Assembly (NCBI GenBank): GCA_964423615.1
Contig: CAYRFQ010000073.1
Span: 1-38,961 of the forward strand
Direction of reading: 5' to 3'
Origin: CAYRFQ01 sp964423615
GTDB lineage: Bacteria; Planctomycetota; Planctomycetia; Gemmatales; Gemmataceae
DNA: 38,961 bases
The notes beneath the pieces were generated by a model. It ran no database searches. It saw nothing but the letters and a program-made list of their open reading frames with translations, and was not told the DNA's origin. Positions 7,501 through 16,452 of this stretch are shown in pieces (the first letter of the stretch is position 1; each line of letters begins with the position of its first letter). A program made the position numbers and the translations under genes.

Positions 7501-8882
7501 AGCAGCACCCGCGACCAATCGTCCGCACTTATAACTCTCGCAGCCTCGCCCTCCAAGCGTTACTCGATTGCCAACAAGGCACCGCGTTCGTCCAAGAAAT
7601 TCTGGACAAACATCTCTCTCGAACCAAGATGCCTCCCGCTGACCGTCGCCTTGCCACGCAGTTGACGTATGGCGTGCTACGGCGACGCGCTACGCTCGAT
7701 CGGCTCATTAAACCGTGCGTCTCCCGACGCAAGGATCAGGTCGAGCCATGGTTATGGGAAGCATTACGACTGGGTACATTCCAGTTAGGGTTGCTCTCGA
7801 ACATACCGCCCCATGCGGCGATTTTTGAAACCGTCACTCTCGCGGAACTGGTTGGCAAGCCACGCGGCAAAGGCTTTCTCAATGGCGTACTCCGGAACGT
7901 CTCATCACTGCTAACCCAGGACAAGGCCGAGGGGCCTGCCGCGGACTCGCTTCCCCTCAACGCGGGAGAGTATCAGCGGCTGACCCAACCGATCTTTCCC
8001 GACCCAAAACACTATCCAGTCGAGTACATTTCTTCTGGCTTCAGCTGGCCGTTTTGGCTCGCACAACGCTGGCACGAACGACACGGATGGGACGAGTGCG
8101 TTCGGCTAGGGTTTTGGTTCGGCGAACCTCCACCGGTCTATTTACGTTCCAATCGGTTGTTGACCAAAAGGGACGAGTATCTCGACAATCTCGAAAACGA
8201 GGGCATCGACGCGAAACCGTGTGACTACCAACACGGGATTCAACTCCTGGAACCTGAATCGATCCAGTCGCTACCGGGATATGCAGACGGTCTGTTTGCC
8301 GTCCAGGACGAATCGTCCATGCGGGTTGCGGCAGCTGTCGCACCCACTCCGGGAAGGCGAGTCCTCGACTTGTGTGCGGCACCCGGTGGGAAGACCTCTC
8401 ACATGGCTGAATTGATGAACAACGAAGGGGAAATCGTCGCATGTGACATCGACAAAAAACGTCTCAAAACCCTTCGCGAATTGTGTTTTCGGCTTCGACT
8501 ACGTAACGTGAAAACGCACCACATCAACGTCGAAGCACTCGAAGATCCGCCCGAAGGACCTTTCGACTACGTCCTCGTGGATGTTCCGTGTAGCAACACC
8601 GGCGTGCTCGGTCGTCGTCCCGAGGCCCGATGGCGACTCACCGAGAACGAACTCCAACGACTCATTCCCCTCCAAACAAAATTGCTCATTCAAGCTGCCG
8701 AACGAGTGCGACCTGGTGGGACGATTGTCTACTCGACCTGTAGTATCGAACCCGAAGAAAACGAAAATGTCGTACAAGTAGTTCTGAAGGCTCTGCCGTG
8801 TTTATCTTTGGAAGCCGAAGAGGCGTATCAACCTGGACAACCTTCGGACGGAGGATTCTGGGCAAAGTTGAAGCGCAAGTAA
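7497..8882 (+). CDS. rsmB: 16S rRNA (cytosine-967-C5)-methyltransferase
   Basis: This 461-residue SAM-dependent enzyme of the RsmB/Sun type methylates C967 of 16S rRNA. An N-terminal NusB-like RNA-binding domain (about 1-150) contains ADRRLATQLTYGVLRR. The Rossmann domain has VLDLCAAPGGKTSHMAE for SAM binding. The two catalytic cysteines are C365 in VDVPCSNTG and C415 in YSTCSIEPEENE. The fmt-rsmB pairing is common in bacteria. The ATG overlaps the fmt stop. It is somewhat longer than E. coli RsmB (429 aa). A hairpin follows 12 bases after the stop. Confidence 0.95.
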   Translation: MKQHPRPIVRTYNSRSLALQALLDCQQGTAFVQEILDKHLSRTKMPPADRRLATQLTYGVLRRRATLDRLIKPCVSRRKDQVEPWLWEALRLGTFQLGLLSNIPPHAAIFETVTLAELVGKPRGKGFLNGVLRNVSSLLTQDKAEGPAADSLPLNAGEYQRLTQPIFPDPKHYPVEYISSGFSWPFWLAQRWHERHGWDECVRLGFWFGEPPPVYLRSNRLLTKRDEYLDNLENEGIDAKPCDYQHGIQLLEPESIQSLPGYADGLFAVQDESSMRVAAAVAPTPGRRVLDLCAAPGGKTSHMAELMNNEGEIVACDIDKKRLKTLRELCFRLRLRNVKTHHINVEALEDPPEGPFDYVLVDVPCSNTGVLGRRPEARWRLTENELQRLIPLQTKLLIQAAERVRPGGTIVYSTCSIEPEENENVVQVVLKALPCLSLEAEEAYQPGQPSDGGFWAKLKRK

Positions 8883-8894
8883 GCGGTTAGGAAA

Positions 8895-8926
8895 CTCCGA
8901 GTTCTTTCCTCATTGGGAACTCGGAG
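8895..8926 (+). terminator. Hairpin after rsmB
   Basis: A perfect 10-bp stem (ctccgagttc at 8895-8904, gaactcggag at 8917-8926) with a 12-base loop lies just after the rsmB stop, between convergent genes. No T-run follows, so it may be a weak or bidirectional terminator. Confidence 0.45.
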
Positions 8927-8966
8927 GAATCTTCCGTCTGGACTTTTCCAGGTTAGCATTCCGGTT

Positions 8967-10004
8967 TTACCGAACTTTCGACAGATCCCTAAGCTTGAGT
9001 TCGCCGGAAATCTAGGTTTTGGTCGAGAAATCATAAACCCCGCCAGCGAAAGCCAGCGTCTTTCCGTCCGGTCTGAAGCTGACAGAGATGAGGCAAGAAT
9101 TTTGGCCCTTCAAAGTAGCTTTTAGTTTCCCTGTTCGTAAGTCCCACATTTTAATGTCACCGGACAGGTTGTCATCAGGAAGGCCCCACATGATGCGAGC
9201 AGCTTGCCCTCGGGATGAAAAGCTACGTGAGTTACGTTGTTTTCATGTCCTTTGAGCGTGGTTTTCAGTTTCCCCGTTTGGACGTCCCAGAGTTTAATCG
9301 TCCGGTCCCGACTGGCTGAAGCGAGTGTTTTCCCATCTGGTCTGAAAGTGACGGAGTAGACCAAATATTTGTGCCCTTGGAGGGCAACTCGTTCTTTCCG
9401 AGACACGAATTCGATTATCTGGATGTCTTGAGCAGTCCCGGAAGTTGCTAACGACTTTCCGTTGGGGCTGATGCTCAATGCCCACGAAGATTTTGTTTTC
9501 CCTCGAAAAACAGCCGTGAGCCTCCTCGTTTCAATGTCCCAAATATCAACAACCGCGTAGTGACCAAGAGCCGTGAGCGTTTTTCCCTCCGAACGGGACC
9601 AGAGGGAAGCGAGTATAGTTGTGTTTCTAACGGAAGTGGCCGTTTATTTCCCTGTGGCCACGTCCCAAAGTTTGATTTCCCCCGCACTTTAGCCGCGAGG
9701 GCCGAAACCTCGAATACCATTTGCCCAGGCGAGAGTTCTCCCATCGGGGCTGAAACGCACATCAGTGACGTAGCTTGCATGTCCATTGAGTGTAGTTCGT
9801 ATGCGGCCAGTCTGGATCTCCAGAGTTTGATCGTGTTGTCAGTGCTCGCCAAAGCCAAAGTTTTACCGTCGGGACTGAAAGCCACCGACCGAACGCATCC
9901 TTGGTGTCCCTTGAGATCGATTTTGAGTTCTTGCCCGCGATTCGCCGTTGTAGACCTAAGGCCAGACACAGGGCCGAGCCAAAAGGCCTTTGACAGTTCT
10001 TCAT
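8967..10004 (-). pseudogene. Decayed secreted WD40-repeat protein
   Basis: This is a broken paralogue of the WD40 gene just upstream. It starts at ATG 10004 behind a strong GGAGG site, with a signal-like N-terminus (MKNCQRPFGSALCLALGL). The text then shifts frame before GQELKIDLKGHQG, shifts again after TIKLW near 9828, and shifts a third time near 9190. In the long middle frame there are two in-frame TAA codons (9689-9691 and 9644-9646), and near the end a TAG (9013-9015). The remnant ends SGELKLRDLSKVR and then TAA at 8967-8969, matching the NSIELWNVSKLK ending of its neighbour. WD units such as FRPDGKTLASASRDRTIKLWD remain clear. With at least three shifts and three stops this cannot be sequencing error alone. 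Confidence 0.85.
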
Positions 10005-10054
10005 CCTTGCCTCCTTCCTTGAAATCAGCCAATGTAAGCCGAATGTCACCGCAG

Positions 10055-11143
10055 CTATTTCAACTTCGAAACGTTCCAGAGTTCTATGGAATTGCTGCCA
10101 GTCCAAAAGCAAGCGAGAGTCTTGCCGTCCGGGCTGAAAAATGCACGAGAGACAGAACCAAGGTGACTCTGGATCGTCGCTCTTTGCTTGCCCGTCTTTG
10201 TGTCCCAGAGTTTAATGGTGCCGTCTAACGAACACGAGGCCAACATCTTTCCGTCGCGTCGAAAACTCACTGAGGCTACTGACATCTTATGCCCTTTAAG
10301 CACCATCTTGGACTCTCCTGTCAGGACATCGAAGAGTTGGATTGTGTTGTTGGGCCCGGAAATAGCCAGATTGCGTTTGTCCGGGCTGAAGATGACGAAA
10401 TTGCGAGCCCCTTGGTCTGCTCGGAATGTAAATTTCACTTTCCCAGTGAGGGCGTCCCAAAGTTTGCTTGTCGCCTTGCCTGCCGAAGCGATTAACTTAC
10501 CGTCGCGGCTGAAGGTAGCAAACTGAACAACCCTAGGATGACCTCGGAGTATGCTTCTCATCTTCCCAGACTGAACCTCCCACAGTCTGACGGTGTTGTC
10601 GTAACTCGTCGATACGAGAGACTTACCATCAGGGCTGAACCGGACGGAGCAGACATAGTTTGAGTGCCCGACGAACGTGGAGCTCACCTTTCCGGTTCGA
10701 ACGTTCCAGAGCTTGATCGTTTTGTCAAAGCTGGCCGACGCTAGTGTGTTGTCGTCCGAACTGAACGCCAGAGACGAGACGTAATGTTCATGAGCGTTGA
10801 GAGTAGCTCTTTCTCTCCCAGTTGCGACTTCCCAAATTTTGATTGTTCTGTCGGCACCAGCCGTAGCTAGGGTCTTACCGTCGCGTGTGAAAGCCACGCG
10901 ATAAACTTTGTCTGAGTGGCCTCGGAGAAAGGCCTTCTCTTGCCCAGTTTCTGCGTCCCACAATATCACGGTGTGGTCCAGGCTACACGATACGACGGTT
11001 TTGCTATTCGAAGTGAAGCGAACGGACCAAACGGAATTGGTGTGGCCTGCAAGAGTCGCCTTGAGGGTTTGGCACGAACTCGGTGCGTTCGTACACAATG
11101 TCGTTGCGAAAGAAACCCAAAGTAGTAGATGTAGATTCCTCAT
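10055..11143 (-). CDS. Secreted WD40-repeat protein
   Basis: This 362-residue protein has an N-terminal signal peptide (MRNLHLLLWVSFATTL) and eight WD40 units, each of the form V.FS.DGK.LAS.S.D.TIKLWD..TG. The first begins near residue 40 and the last ends at the C-terminus. Eight units are enough for one closed propeller. I chose ATG 11143, with GGGAG upstream, because the signal peptide then starts at once; a longer open frame reaches 11179. Stand-alone exported WD40 propellers are common in planctomycetes, and the binding partner is unknown. It lies 50 bases upstream of a decayed copy, so the pair arose by tandem duplication. Confidence 0.85.
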   Translation of the reverse strand: MRNLHLLLWVSFATTLCTNAPSSCQTLKATLAGHTNSVWSVRFTSNSKTVVSCSLDHTVILWDAETGQEKAFLRGHSDKVYRVAFTRDGKTLATAGADRTIKIWEVATGRERATLNAHEHYVSSLAFSSDDNTLASASFDKTIKLWNVRTGKVSSTFVGHSNYVCSVRFSPDGKSLVSTSYDNTVRLWEVQSGKMRSILRGHPRVVQFATFSRDGKLIASAGKATSKLWDALTGKVKFTFRADQGARNFVIFSPDKRNLAISGPNNTIQLFDVLTGESKMVLKGHKMSVASVSFRRDGKMLASCSLDGTIKLWDTKTGKQRATIQSHLGSVSRAFFSPDGKTLACFWTGSNSIELWNVSKLK

Positions 11144-11479
11144 TGGTGTTGCTCCCAACGACAAATTAGGACACTTCAATCAGAAGGGTGGATCGATTCG
11201 TCATTGAAGAGTTTAGCAGTTTTCCTGCGGTGCGAACACAATACGTTGGTATTGGGGAGACTAGTGTTGTCCTTCCCCGGTGATGGTGGATGCGCGGTTA
11301 TGGATATACATTATCGACGGGAAGTCCTACTGCCAGTTGCTGTATCGACGGTAGGTCGATTGACAGCTTGCTGCAAAGTCGGCTGGTCGTTGATTTTCTG
11401 GTGATGCACTTGACCAGGTATCCTCTCTTCAGGGAGTTTGGTGCACACTCCCTCCGGGAATTAAGTCAGCCAGCACTCA

Positions 11480-11763
11480 CTTGTAAGGTCAGGGCCTACG
11501 CATTAAAAGTTACCAGCCTTGCGATTAATTCTTCGAGATTCCCATTGGCATGAGTTTTCTCGAGCCGAAACCAAGCGTAAAATGCCGAGCCTCAAAAACT
11601 CGATGGAGAACAACCTGGCGAGTTTCGTTGAATCCCGAATCGTATTTGAGACACACATCATAGCAAAAGCAGTTTTCCGCGAGAAAGACCCCGCTTGTTA
11701 CTTTGTTTCCCCAGCTTCATGCAAGCTGGGGAAAGTTTGATGCGTAGGCCCTGCTTGTAAGGT
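11480..11763. mobile_element. MITE-like element with 14-bp TIRs and 10-bp target duplication
   Basis: The left end CAGGGCCTACGCAT (11490-11503) and the right end ATGCGTAGGCCCTG (11740-11753) are perfect 14-bp inverted repeats bounding 264 bp. They are flanked directly by perfect 10-bp repeats CTTGTAAGGT (11480-11489 and 11754-11763), the expected footprint of transposition. The inside is too short for a transposase; one 73-codon frame (11519-11740) has no recognisable domain. A perfect 12-bp stem hairpin lies near the right end (11706-11734). The CAGGG end and long target duplication recall IS4-group elements such as IS231, which is an inference only. A non-autonomous element moved by a transposase elsewhere in the genome is the best reading. 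Confidence 0.8.
11706..11734. repeat. Perfect hairpin inside the MITE-like element
   Basis: Arms tttccccagctt (11706-11717) and aagctggggaaa (11723-11734) form a perfect 12-bp stem with loop catgc. It ends 5 bases before the right terminal repeat and could be a subterminal structure or a terminator. Confidence 0.7.
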
Positions 11764-12030
11764 TGGTTGATAAAAAAGAACATCGAGGTAAAACTGAACG
11801 TTCGCAAAAATTTCGGCTCCAAAACCCGTGTTTTCCGAGGATTTTACAATTAACAACGTGTCCGGGGCCCTTCCGACATACGTTTAATTCAAAAACAAGG
11901 CGTATTCTCCGGGACTTATGGCCCGAAAATCCGCGAACGTTTAGATAGCTACCTGTCCTTTTTTCCAAGCAACTTCGATAACTAACCAAGGCATAGTCGA
12001 GTTACCACAATCCAAAATCAAAGAACAAAC

Positions 12031-13206
12031 ATGTCATCCGAAGCAACACCAGAAACGAAAACACAACAAAACCCTATGAGTACTCCAACGCCAAACATTC
12101 CGACAGCCTCACCAGAAGTCAAGGAGTACCAACGCCAGAAAATAACACTTCGGATGGTGAACTTGGTGATTGGTGTTGCCTATTTGGGGTTGATGGCTTT
12201 CGTGGTGAGTCCCAATGTCGCACCGATGCTCGCGAAAGCCGTTGGAGATTCGCCATGGATACAACTCCTCGTTGTTGCGATCATGCTTGGTGTTGGGTCC
12301 GAGGTGTTGTCTTTACCGATTTCGTTTTACTCTGGCTATATCTTGGAACATCGCTTTGGGTTGAGTAATCAGACTCTCCTGGGTTGGCTCGGCAAGAAGA
12401 TAAAGGGTTATCTCGTTGGTGGCATTCTCGGATTAATCTTGTTGTTGGGCTTCTATGCCATGCTCTGGAACACGGGTTCATACTGGTGGTTGTGGACCGC
12501 GCTTGCTTGGTTGGGAGTGACTCTAATTCTAGGACGGATCATGCCCGTTCTGATTCTTCCGCTGTTCTACAATGTAGAGCCTCTCGACGACGAACCACTC
12601 AAAGAACGCTTGAAGTCCCTCGCTAAGGGAACTGGATTGGAAATTGAAGGTGTGTATCGTCTCGGACTCAGCAAGGAAACAAAAAAAGCCAACGCCGCGT
12701 TGGCTGGCCTCGGAAAGTCTCGGAGAGTCCTACTGGGTGACACGCTCTTGGAAAAATTTACCCCCGAGGAAATCGCAGTCGTGTTCGCTCACGAGATTGG
12801 TCACCATGTTCACAAACACATCCCGAAAATGATCCTCTTCGGCATCTTCACGACAATGCTCGGCTTCTGGCTTGTAGATCTATTGTTACGACAAGGAACC
12901 GGAACTCTCACGTCTCTCTCGAATGTAGCGTTTTCCTTCAAACATCCAGCGGCGTTGCCTCTCGTCTTATTCGTGTTGTCGGTCTTTGGACTGATTCTGA
13001 GCCCGCTCGAAAACGCTCTCAGTCGATTCCATGAGCGACAGTGCGACCGCTACGCCCTTGAGCGAACCGGTCTTCACGACGGCTACCGCTCTGCCTTTGT
13101 AAAACTGGCCACAATGAATAAATCCGATCCCGACCCACATCCTTTGGTCGTTTGGCTTTTACACGACCACCCCCCAATTCGCGAACGCATATCAATGGCA
13201 GGGTGA
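12031..13206 (+). CDS. M48-family (Ste24-like) membrane metallopeptidase
   Basis: This 391-residue multi-pass membrane zinc protease of family M48 cleaves membrane or misfolded proteins at the cytoplasmic face. After a polar Thr/Pro-rich tail (1-35) come several hydrophobic segments. The zinc site HEIGHH is at 254-259, the likely third ligand is E335 in FHERQCDRYA, and the conserved ending DHPPIRERI is present. KKANAALAGLGKSRRVLLGDTLL before the zinc site is typical of the Ste24/HtpX group. The start at 12031 has no strong ribosome-binding site. It stands alone, with the MITE-like element about 270 bases upstream. Confidence 0.92.
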   Translation: MSSEATPETKTQQNPMSTPTPNIPTASPEVKEYQRQKITLRMVNLVIGVAYLGLMAFVVSPNVAPMLAKAVGDSPWIQLLVVAIMLGVGSEVLSLPISFYSGYILEHRFGLSNQTLLGWLGKKIKGYLVGGILGLILLLGFYAMLWNTGSYWWLWTALAWLGVTLILGRIMPVLILPLFYNVEPLDDEPLKERLKSLAKGTGLEIEGVYRLGLSKETKKANAALAGLGKSRRVLLGDTLLEKFTPEEIAVVFAHEIGHHVHKHIPKMILFGIFTTMLGFWLVDLLLRQGTGTLTSLSNVAFSFKHPAALPLVLFVLSVFGLILSPLENALSRFHERQCDRYALERTGLHDGYRSAFVKLATMNKSDPDPHPLVVWLLHDHPPIRERISMAG

Positions 13207-13631
13207 TCCGAACAAATGGGATCCTGCCGTTGAACTTGGAACTTTTCGGACTTCTTTCGATAACCCTGGGATCCCGGTCCGTAAATAGAACGTTCAACGA
13301 ATCCACGCCCACTCGATTCCAAAGTCGATTCTCCTCGATGACCCGCCATCACCGGTAAGATCATCCATTCTTCCGGAAGGTAATATCAGCATTAGACCCC
13401 TCCGACGATCTCGATGTCCACAATTCGGACGATGTGAAATTGAGCTAAGTTTTTTTTCGAAATTTTCAGTATTTTTGTTGAGTGGAAAATTCGCCTGAGG
13501 TAAGAGTATCTAATAATTGTTTTGTGATGGTTTCTCTACAGTCGATCCGCCCAATCACTTGAATTCGCAAAGCAATCTTCCCATCCTTTTCTTTTGATTT
13601 TGGTTCTTCCCATCCTAAAGGAGGCGTGGAC
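13207..13631. other. Intergenic leader upstream of DUF1559 gene
   Basis: This 425-base stretch has no supported gene. It contains an AT-rich tract with eight T residues around 13450 and presumably the DUF1559 promoter, but I could not pick a convincing -35/-10 pair. Confidence 0.4.
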
Positions 13632-14690
13632 ATGCGCGTGTCTGGAACTCGTAGAGGTTTTACCCTCATCGAACTGTTGGTGGTCATCGCCATCATTGCT
13701 ATCCTCATCGGTTTGTTGCTTCCTGCCGTCCAGAAGGTGCGAGCGGCGGCTGCCCGCATGAGCTGTTCCAACAACTTGAAACAAATCGGTATTGCCATTC
13801 ACAATTACCAGGACACAAGGATGGCCCTCCCTCCGGGAACAACCACTGATCAACCACCTTGGGGGAACACGCCCGGGAGATGGGGGACGAACTGGCACAT
13901 CCTCATTCTCCCTTACCTGGAACAAAAAAATGCCTACGACGGAATGCGACTGACCAATGGGTCTGGTTGGGGTGGCAATGCAACGCACAACATCCTTCAA
14001 GTCGAAGGTCTGGTCGTCAATGAATACCGTTGCCCGTCAAGTCCCCTTCCGAAATTCTGCGCCGGTCCACATGGTGGTGCTGGTCGCCGACTCCAGTTGT
14101 CCAACTACGCCGGCATTTCCGGGGCAGCTCCGAACTTGTTCCCTCAGGGCACATTCAATGAAACCCGGTGGGTTCAGGGAAATACAAGCACGGCAAATTG
14201 CTGTTCGGGTGGAATTGCAAGTTTTGGGGGAATTCTCCATCCCAACTCCCAACACAGTTTGCAGCAGATCACCGACTCCGACGGTACCAGTAATACACTT
14301 TTGGTAAGCGAACAAGGGGATTATTTGTGGACCATCGACAACTCCAGGCAGGCCTGGACCTCAGGTGGTCCCCATGGAATGATCATCGGCTGGCGATACA
14401 CAGACACCAATCCGAACCAGGGCCAAAACTATGATGCCCGAACCTTCAACATTACCACGGTCCGCCATCCCATCAACCAGAAGAGAGGGTGGCCAAATGC
14501 TCCAGGACACTGTGGCCAGTTTGGCGTTTGCGAGAATACAGGCACGAATATTCCCTTAAATTCGACTCACACCGGTGGGGTGAACGCCTTGCTCGCAGAT
14601 GGCCACGTCCGTTTCCTCTCGGATACGACAGATCTTGGCCTATTGGCATTCTTGGCGACGCGCGACGATGGACAAACCATTTCATTCTAA
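13632..14690 (+). CDS. DUF1559 pseudopilin-like protein
   Basis: This 352-residue protein belongs to the DUF1559 family, hugely expanded in planctomycetes. It has a type IV prepilin-like N-terminus with the cleavage motif RRGFTLIELL (residues 7-16), a long hydrophobic helix to about residue 33, then SCSNNLKQIGIAIHNY and a soluble domain. The C-terminal H-X9-DG motif is HTGGVNALLADG. Members are probably exported and assembled by a type II/IV-like machinery, but their role is unknown. The start at 13632 is 7 bases after AAAGGAGG; a GTG at 13626 is too close to that site. A terminator-like hairpin follows 20 bases after the stop, then a lipoprotein gene. Confidence 0.93.
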   Translation: MRVSGTRRGFTLIELLVVIAIIAILIGLLLPAVQKVRAAAARMSCSNNLKQIGIAIHNYQDTRMALPPGTTTDQPPWGNTPGRWGTNWHILILPYLEQKNAYDGMRLTNGSGWGGNATHNILQVEGLVVNEYRCPSSPLPKFCAGPHGGAGRRLQLSNYAGISGAAPNLFPQGTFNETRWVQGNTSTANCCSGGIASFGGILHPNSQHSLQQITDSDGTSNTLLVSEQGDYLWTIDNSRQAWTSGGPHGMIIGWRYTDTNPNQGQNYDARTFNITTVRHPINQKRGWPNAPGHCGQFGVCENTGTNIPLNSTHTGGVNALLADGHVRFLSDTTDLGLLAFLATRDDGQTISF

Positions 14691-14708
14691 GTGCGACCAG
14701 AGATCCAC

Positions 14709-14740
14709 AAGCCCAGGAGTGCTCCTGGGCTTTGTTTTTT
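14709..14740 (+). terminator. Rho-independent terminator or attenuator
   Basis: Arms aagcccagga (14709-14718) and tcctgggctt (14723-14732) form a perfect stem with loop gtgc, followed by a T-rich tail to 14740. It sits between the DUF1559 gene and the lipoprotein gene, whose GGAGG site begins at 14741, so it may attenuate rather than fully stop transcription. Confidence 0.85.
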
Positions 14741-14751
14741 GGAGGAATTCT

Positions 14752-15147
14752 ATGTGTCGACTGCTCGGTGGATTGTCAGTGTTAGGTGCTTCTCTGCTAA
14801 TCCTGGGATGCGGGGGAGCTGACACCGCGACAGTCCAGGGAAAGGTGAAGTTCAATGGAGAACCAATACCTGAGGGAAGTATCACGTTCGTTGCGGCGGG
14901 AAAAGGCCCCCAGATCCTTTCGATTAGCAACGGATCGTATTCTGGTCAGGTGAAGCACGGGACGTACACTATTCAAATTACGGCTCTCAAGGAGGGCGAA
15001 CCGATTCCAGAGGATACTCCTGGGGGCGGGGGCAAGCAGATGGTGAATTACATTCCCGTCGAATACAACGTTAAGAGCACAATTACAAAAGAGGTCAGCG
15101 CCTCCGGAGACAACACTTTCGACTTTAATATTGAGTCGAAGAAGTGA
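14752..15147 (+). CDS. Small lipoprotein, carboxypeptidase-regulatory-like
   Basis: This 131-residue protein has a lipoprotein signal: hydrophobic LSVLGASLLILG followed by the lipobox cysteine in LILGCGG (about residue 20). The mature part (VQGKVKFNGEPIPEGSITFV and later HGTYTIQITAL) resembles the small beta-sandwich CarboxypepD_reg-like domain often seen in planctomycete lipoproteins encoded next to DUF1559 genes. It probably sits on the outer face of a membrane. The start follows GGAGG at 14741-14745. It is 61 bases from the DUF1559 stop with a terminator between, so their expression is linked but adjustable. Confidence 0.88.
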   Translation: MCRLLGGLSVLGASLLILGCGGADTATVQGKVKFNGEPIPEGSITFVAAGKGPQILSISNGSYSGQVKHGTYTIQITALKEGEPIPEDTPGGGGKQMVNYIPVEYNVKSTITKEVSASGDNTFDFNIESKK

Positions 15148-15420
15148 TGCGGTCGGAAGAGTCGTAGTCCGGAATCTGTCCCCAATCGACAAAATTAGTT
15201 CGGTCCTTGTGACCTCACTTCCTGTGAAGAAGGCACGGCCATCCATTTGTGATCGCCGTGTCTCAACCTTTCAATCCCCGACATATCCCTCGATCCCAGT
15301 TTCCACTTCCGTTACTGGCTCAAGACCAATTCACTCCGCTCTACCCGAATCAGAGTCAAAACTAGACCATGAAATGAGGCGAAGTGACGAAGCAGCTAGG
15401 TTTCGTCACTTCTGCCATTC
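15148..15420. other. Convergent intergenic spacer with hairpin
   Basis: This 273-base spacer lies between the lipoprotein (+) and a DUF1559 gene (-). No gene is seen. It holds the hairpin listed separately. Confidence 0.5.
15381..15412. terminator. Bidirectional hairpin between convergent genes
   Basis: Arms gaagtgacgaa (15381-15391) and ttcgtcacttc (15402-15412) form a perfect 11-bp stem with a 10-base loop. It lies 8 bases past the DUF1559 stop on the minus strand and also downstream of the lipoprotein, so it likely ends both transcripts, although the flanking T content is modest. Confidence 0.6.
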
Positions 15421-16452
15421 TCATTCAAATGAGCCAATGGGCTCCTGCCCGGCTCGGGTTCCCAACGCCCTCCAGGTAGCAAGTGGAATCCTGCTAGTCA
15501 CCGAACGGACCGAGCCGTCCAGAAACATCACGTTCACAATCCCTGTGTGGTGGCTCCGAGCCGTGACGGCTGCGTAACTTGGTTGAGTTGTGGAGCGGCC
15601 CTCTTGCTGAGAATTGAAGTCGATGTCGTAAACGTTTCCATCAGAGTGGGTGTATGTCACGTTGGTATTCGGCGTGAAGACTGTGGTGATACCACTATGA
15701 TGAACCCTACCATCGGGCCATTCCGTGTGACCCGTATTTTGGTTGAGGGACGGACCCAACTTGAATTGAGCGCCTGCCGCGTATGCTGCAAGATCCGCCG
15801 GTGAAGTGGGCGGGGTCGGCCCCGGATCAATTGGGGTATTCCGAAAGTAGGACGTAAATGCTTTCACTTCCGACGCACCCAACGTACTACTCGTGCCATC
15901 ACGAATTTGGCTCAGCTTGACCTTGCTGTTGACGTAAAACGGTCCATCACCGCGACGAAACGGATTCGCCGGATCGTAGACAAGCCATGTGCCGAAATTG
16001 AATCCATACGTTTGCGGATAGACTTTTGGGTTACCGTTGGAGTCGACCCGCACAGTGTCATCGGCTTCACTTGGACACAGGAAAATCGGAATCCGCATTG
16101 TCGGAATACCGGTCGCGATCTGGGTATCCCAGGGCTGGCTCAGGTCGGCAACATTATAAGCGGCAGCTTGTTCGATGAAAGGAAGCAGTCGCGCGTGAAT
16201 CGACCAAGACCCATTGTTCGTGTTCAGAGCCACTCCGGTGGCAATCTCAAAGCTCGGTGGCAGATGTTTGTATTGGTCATGATAGTTGTGGAGACCCAAC
16301 CCCAACTGCTTCAAGTTGTTCTGACAAGATAAACGGTTGGCTGCTTCCCGGACCTTTTGAACAGCAGGAAGCAACAACCCGATTAGCACCGCAATGATGG
16401 CAATGACGACCAACAACTCAATCAACGTGAAGCCCTGACGTTTCGACGACAT
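15421..16452 (-). CDS. DUF1559 pseudopilin-like protein
   Basis: This second DUF1559 protein has 343 residues. The prepilin motif KRQGFTLIELL is at 4-14 and is followed by the hydrophobic helix and VREAANRLSCQNNLKQLGLG. The H-X9-DG motif is HTGIVNVMFLDG near the C-terminus. I chose ATG 16452 because GGAGAG lies just upstream and the motif then sits at the extreme N-terminus; the frame is open to 16509. A long Pro/Ala segment (PTPPTSPADLAAYAAG) is inserted in the middle. It converges with the DUF1559-lipoprotein pair. The two DUF1559 proteins differ strongly outside the N-terminal helix, so this is not a recent duplication. Confidence 0.92.
   Translation of the reverse strand: MSSKRQGFTLIELLVVIAIIAVLIGLLLPAVQKVREAANRLSCQNNLKQLGLGLHNYHDQYKHLPPSFEIATGVALNTNNGSWSIHARLLPFIEQAAAYNVADLSQPWDTQIATGIPTMRIPIFLCPSEADDTVRVDSNGNPKVYPQTYGFNFGTWLVYDPANPFRRGDGPFYVNSKVKLSQIRDGTSSTLGASEVKAFTSYFRNTPIDPGPTPPTSPADLAAYAAGAQFKLGPSLNQNTGHTEWPDGRVHHSGITTVFTPNTNVTYTHSDGNVYDIDFNSQQEGRSTTQPSYAAVTARSHHTGIVNVMFLDGSVRSVTSRIPLATWRALGTRAGQEPIGSFE

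Larger units (their letters stand above)
11144..12030. other. Intergenic region holding a MITE-like element
   Basis: This 890-base spacer separates the divergent WD40 and M48 genes. I found no convincing gene. Its main content is the 264-bp inverted-repeat element at 11490-11753. A small hairpin (gggagt/cactccc) lies near 11431-11452. Confidence 0.5.

Noticed and set aside
11519..11740. 73-codon open frame inside the MITE-like element
   Set aside because: Too short and without transposase motifs; likely chance.
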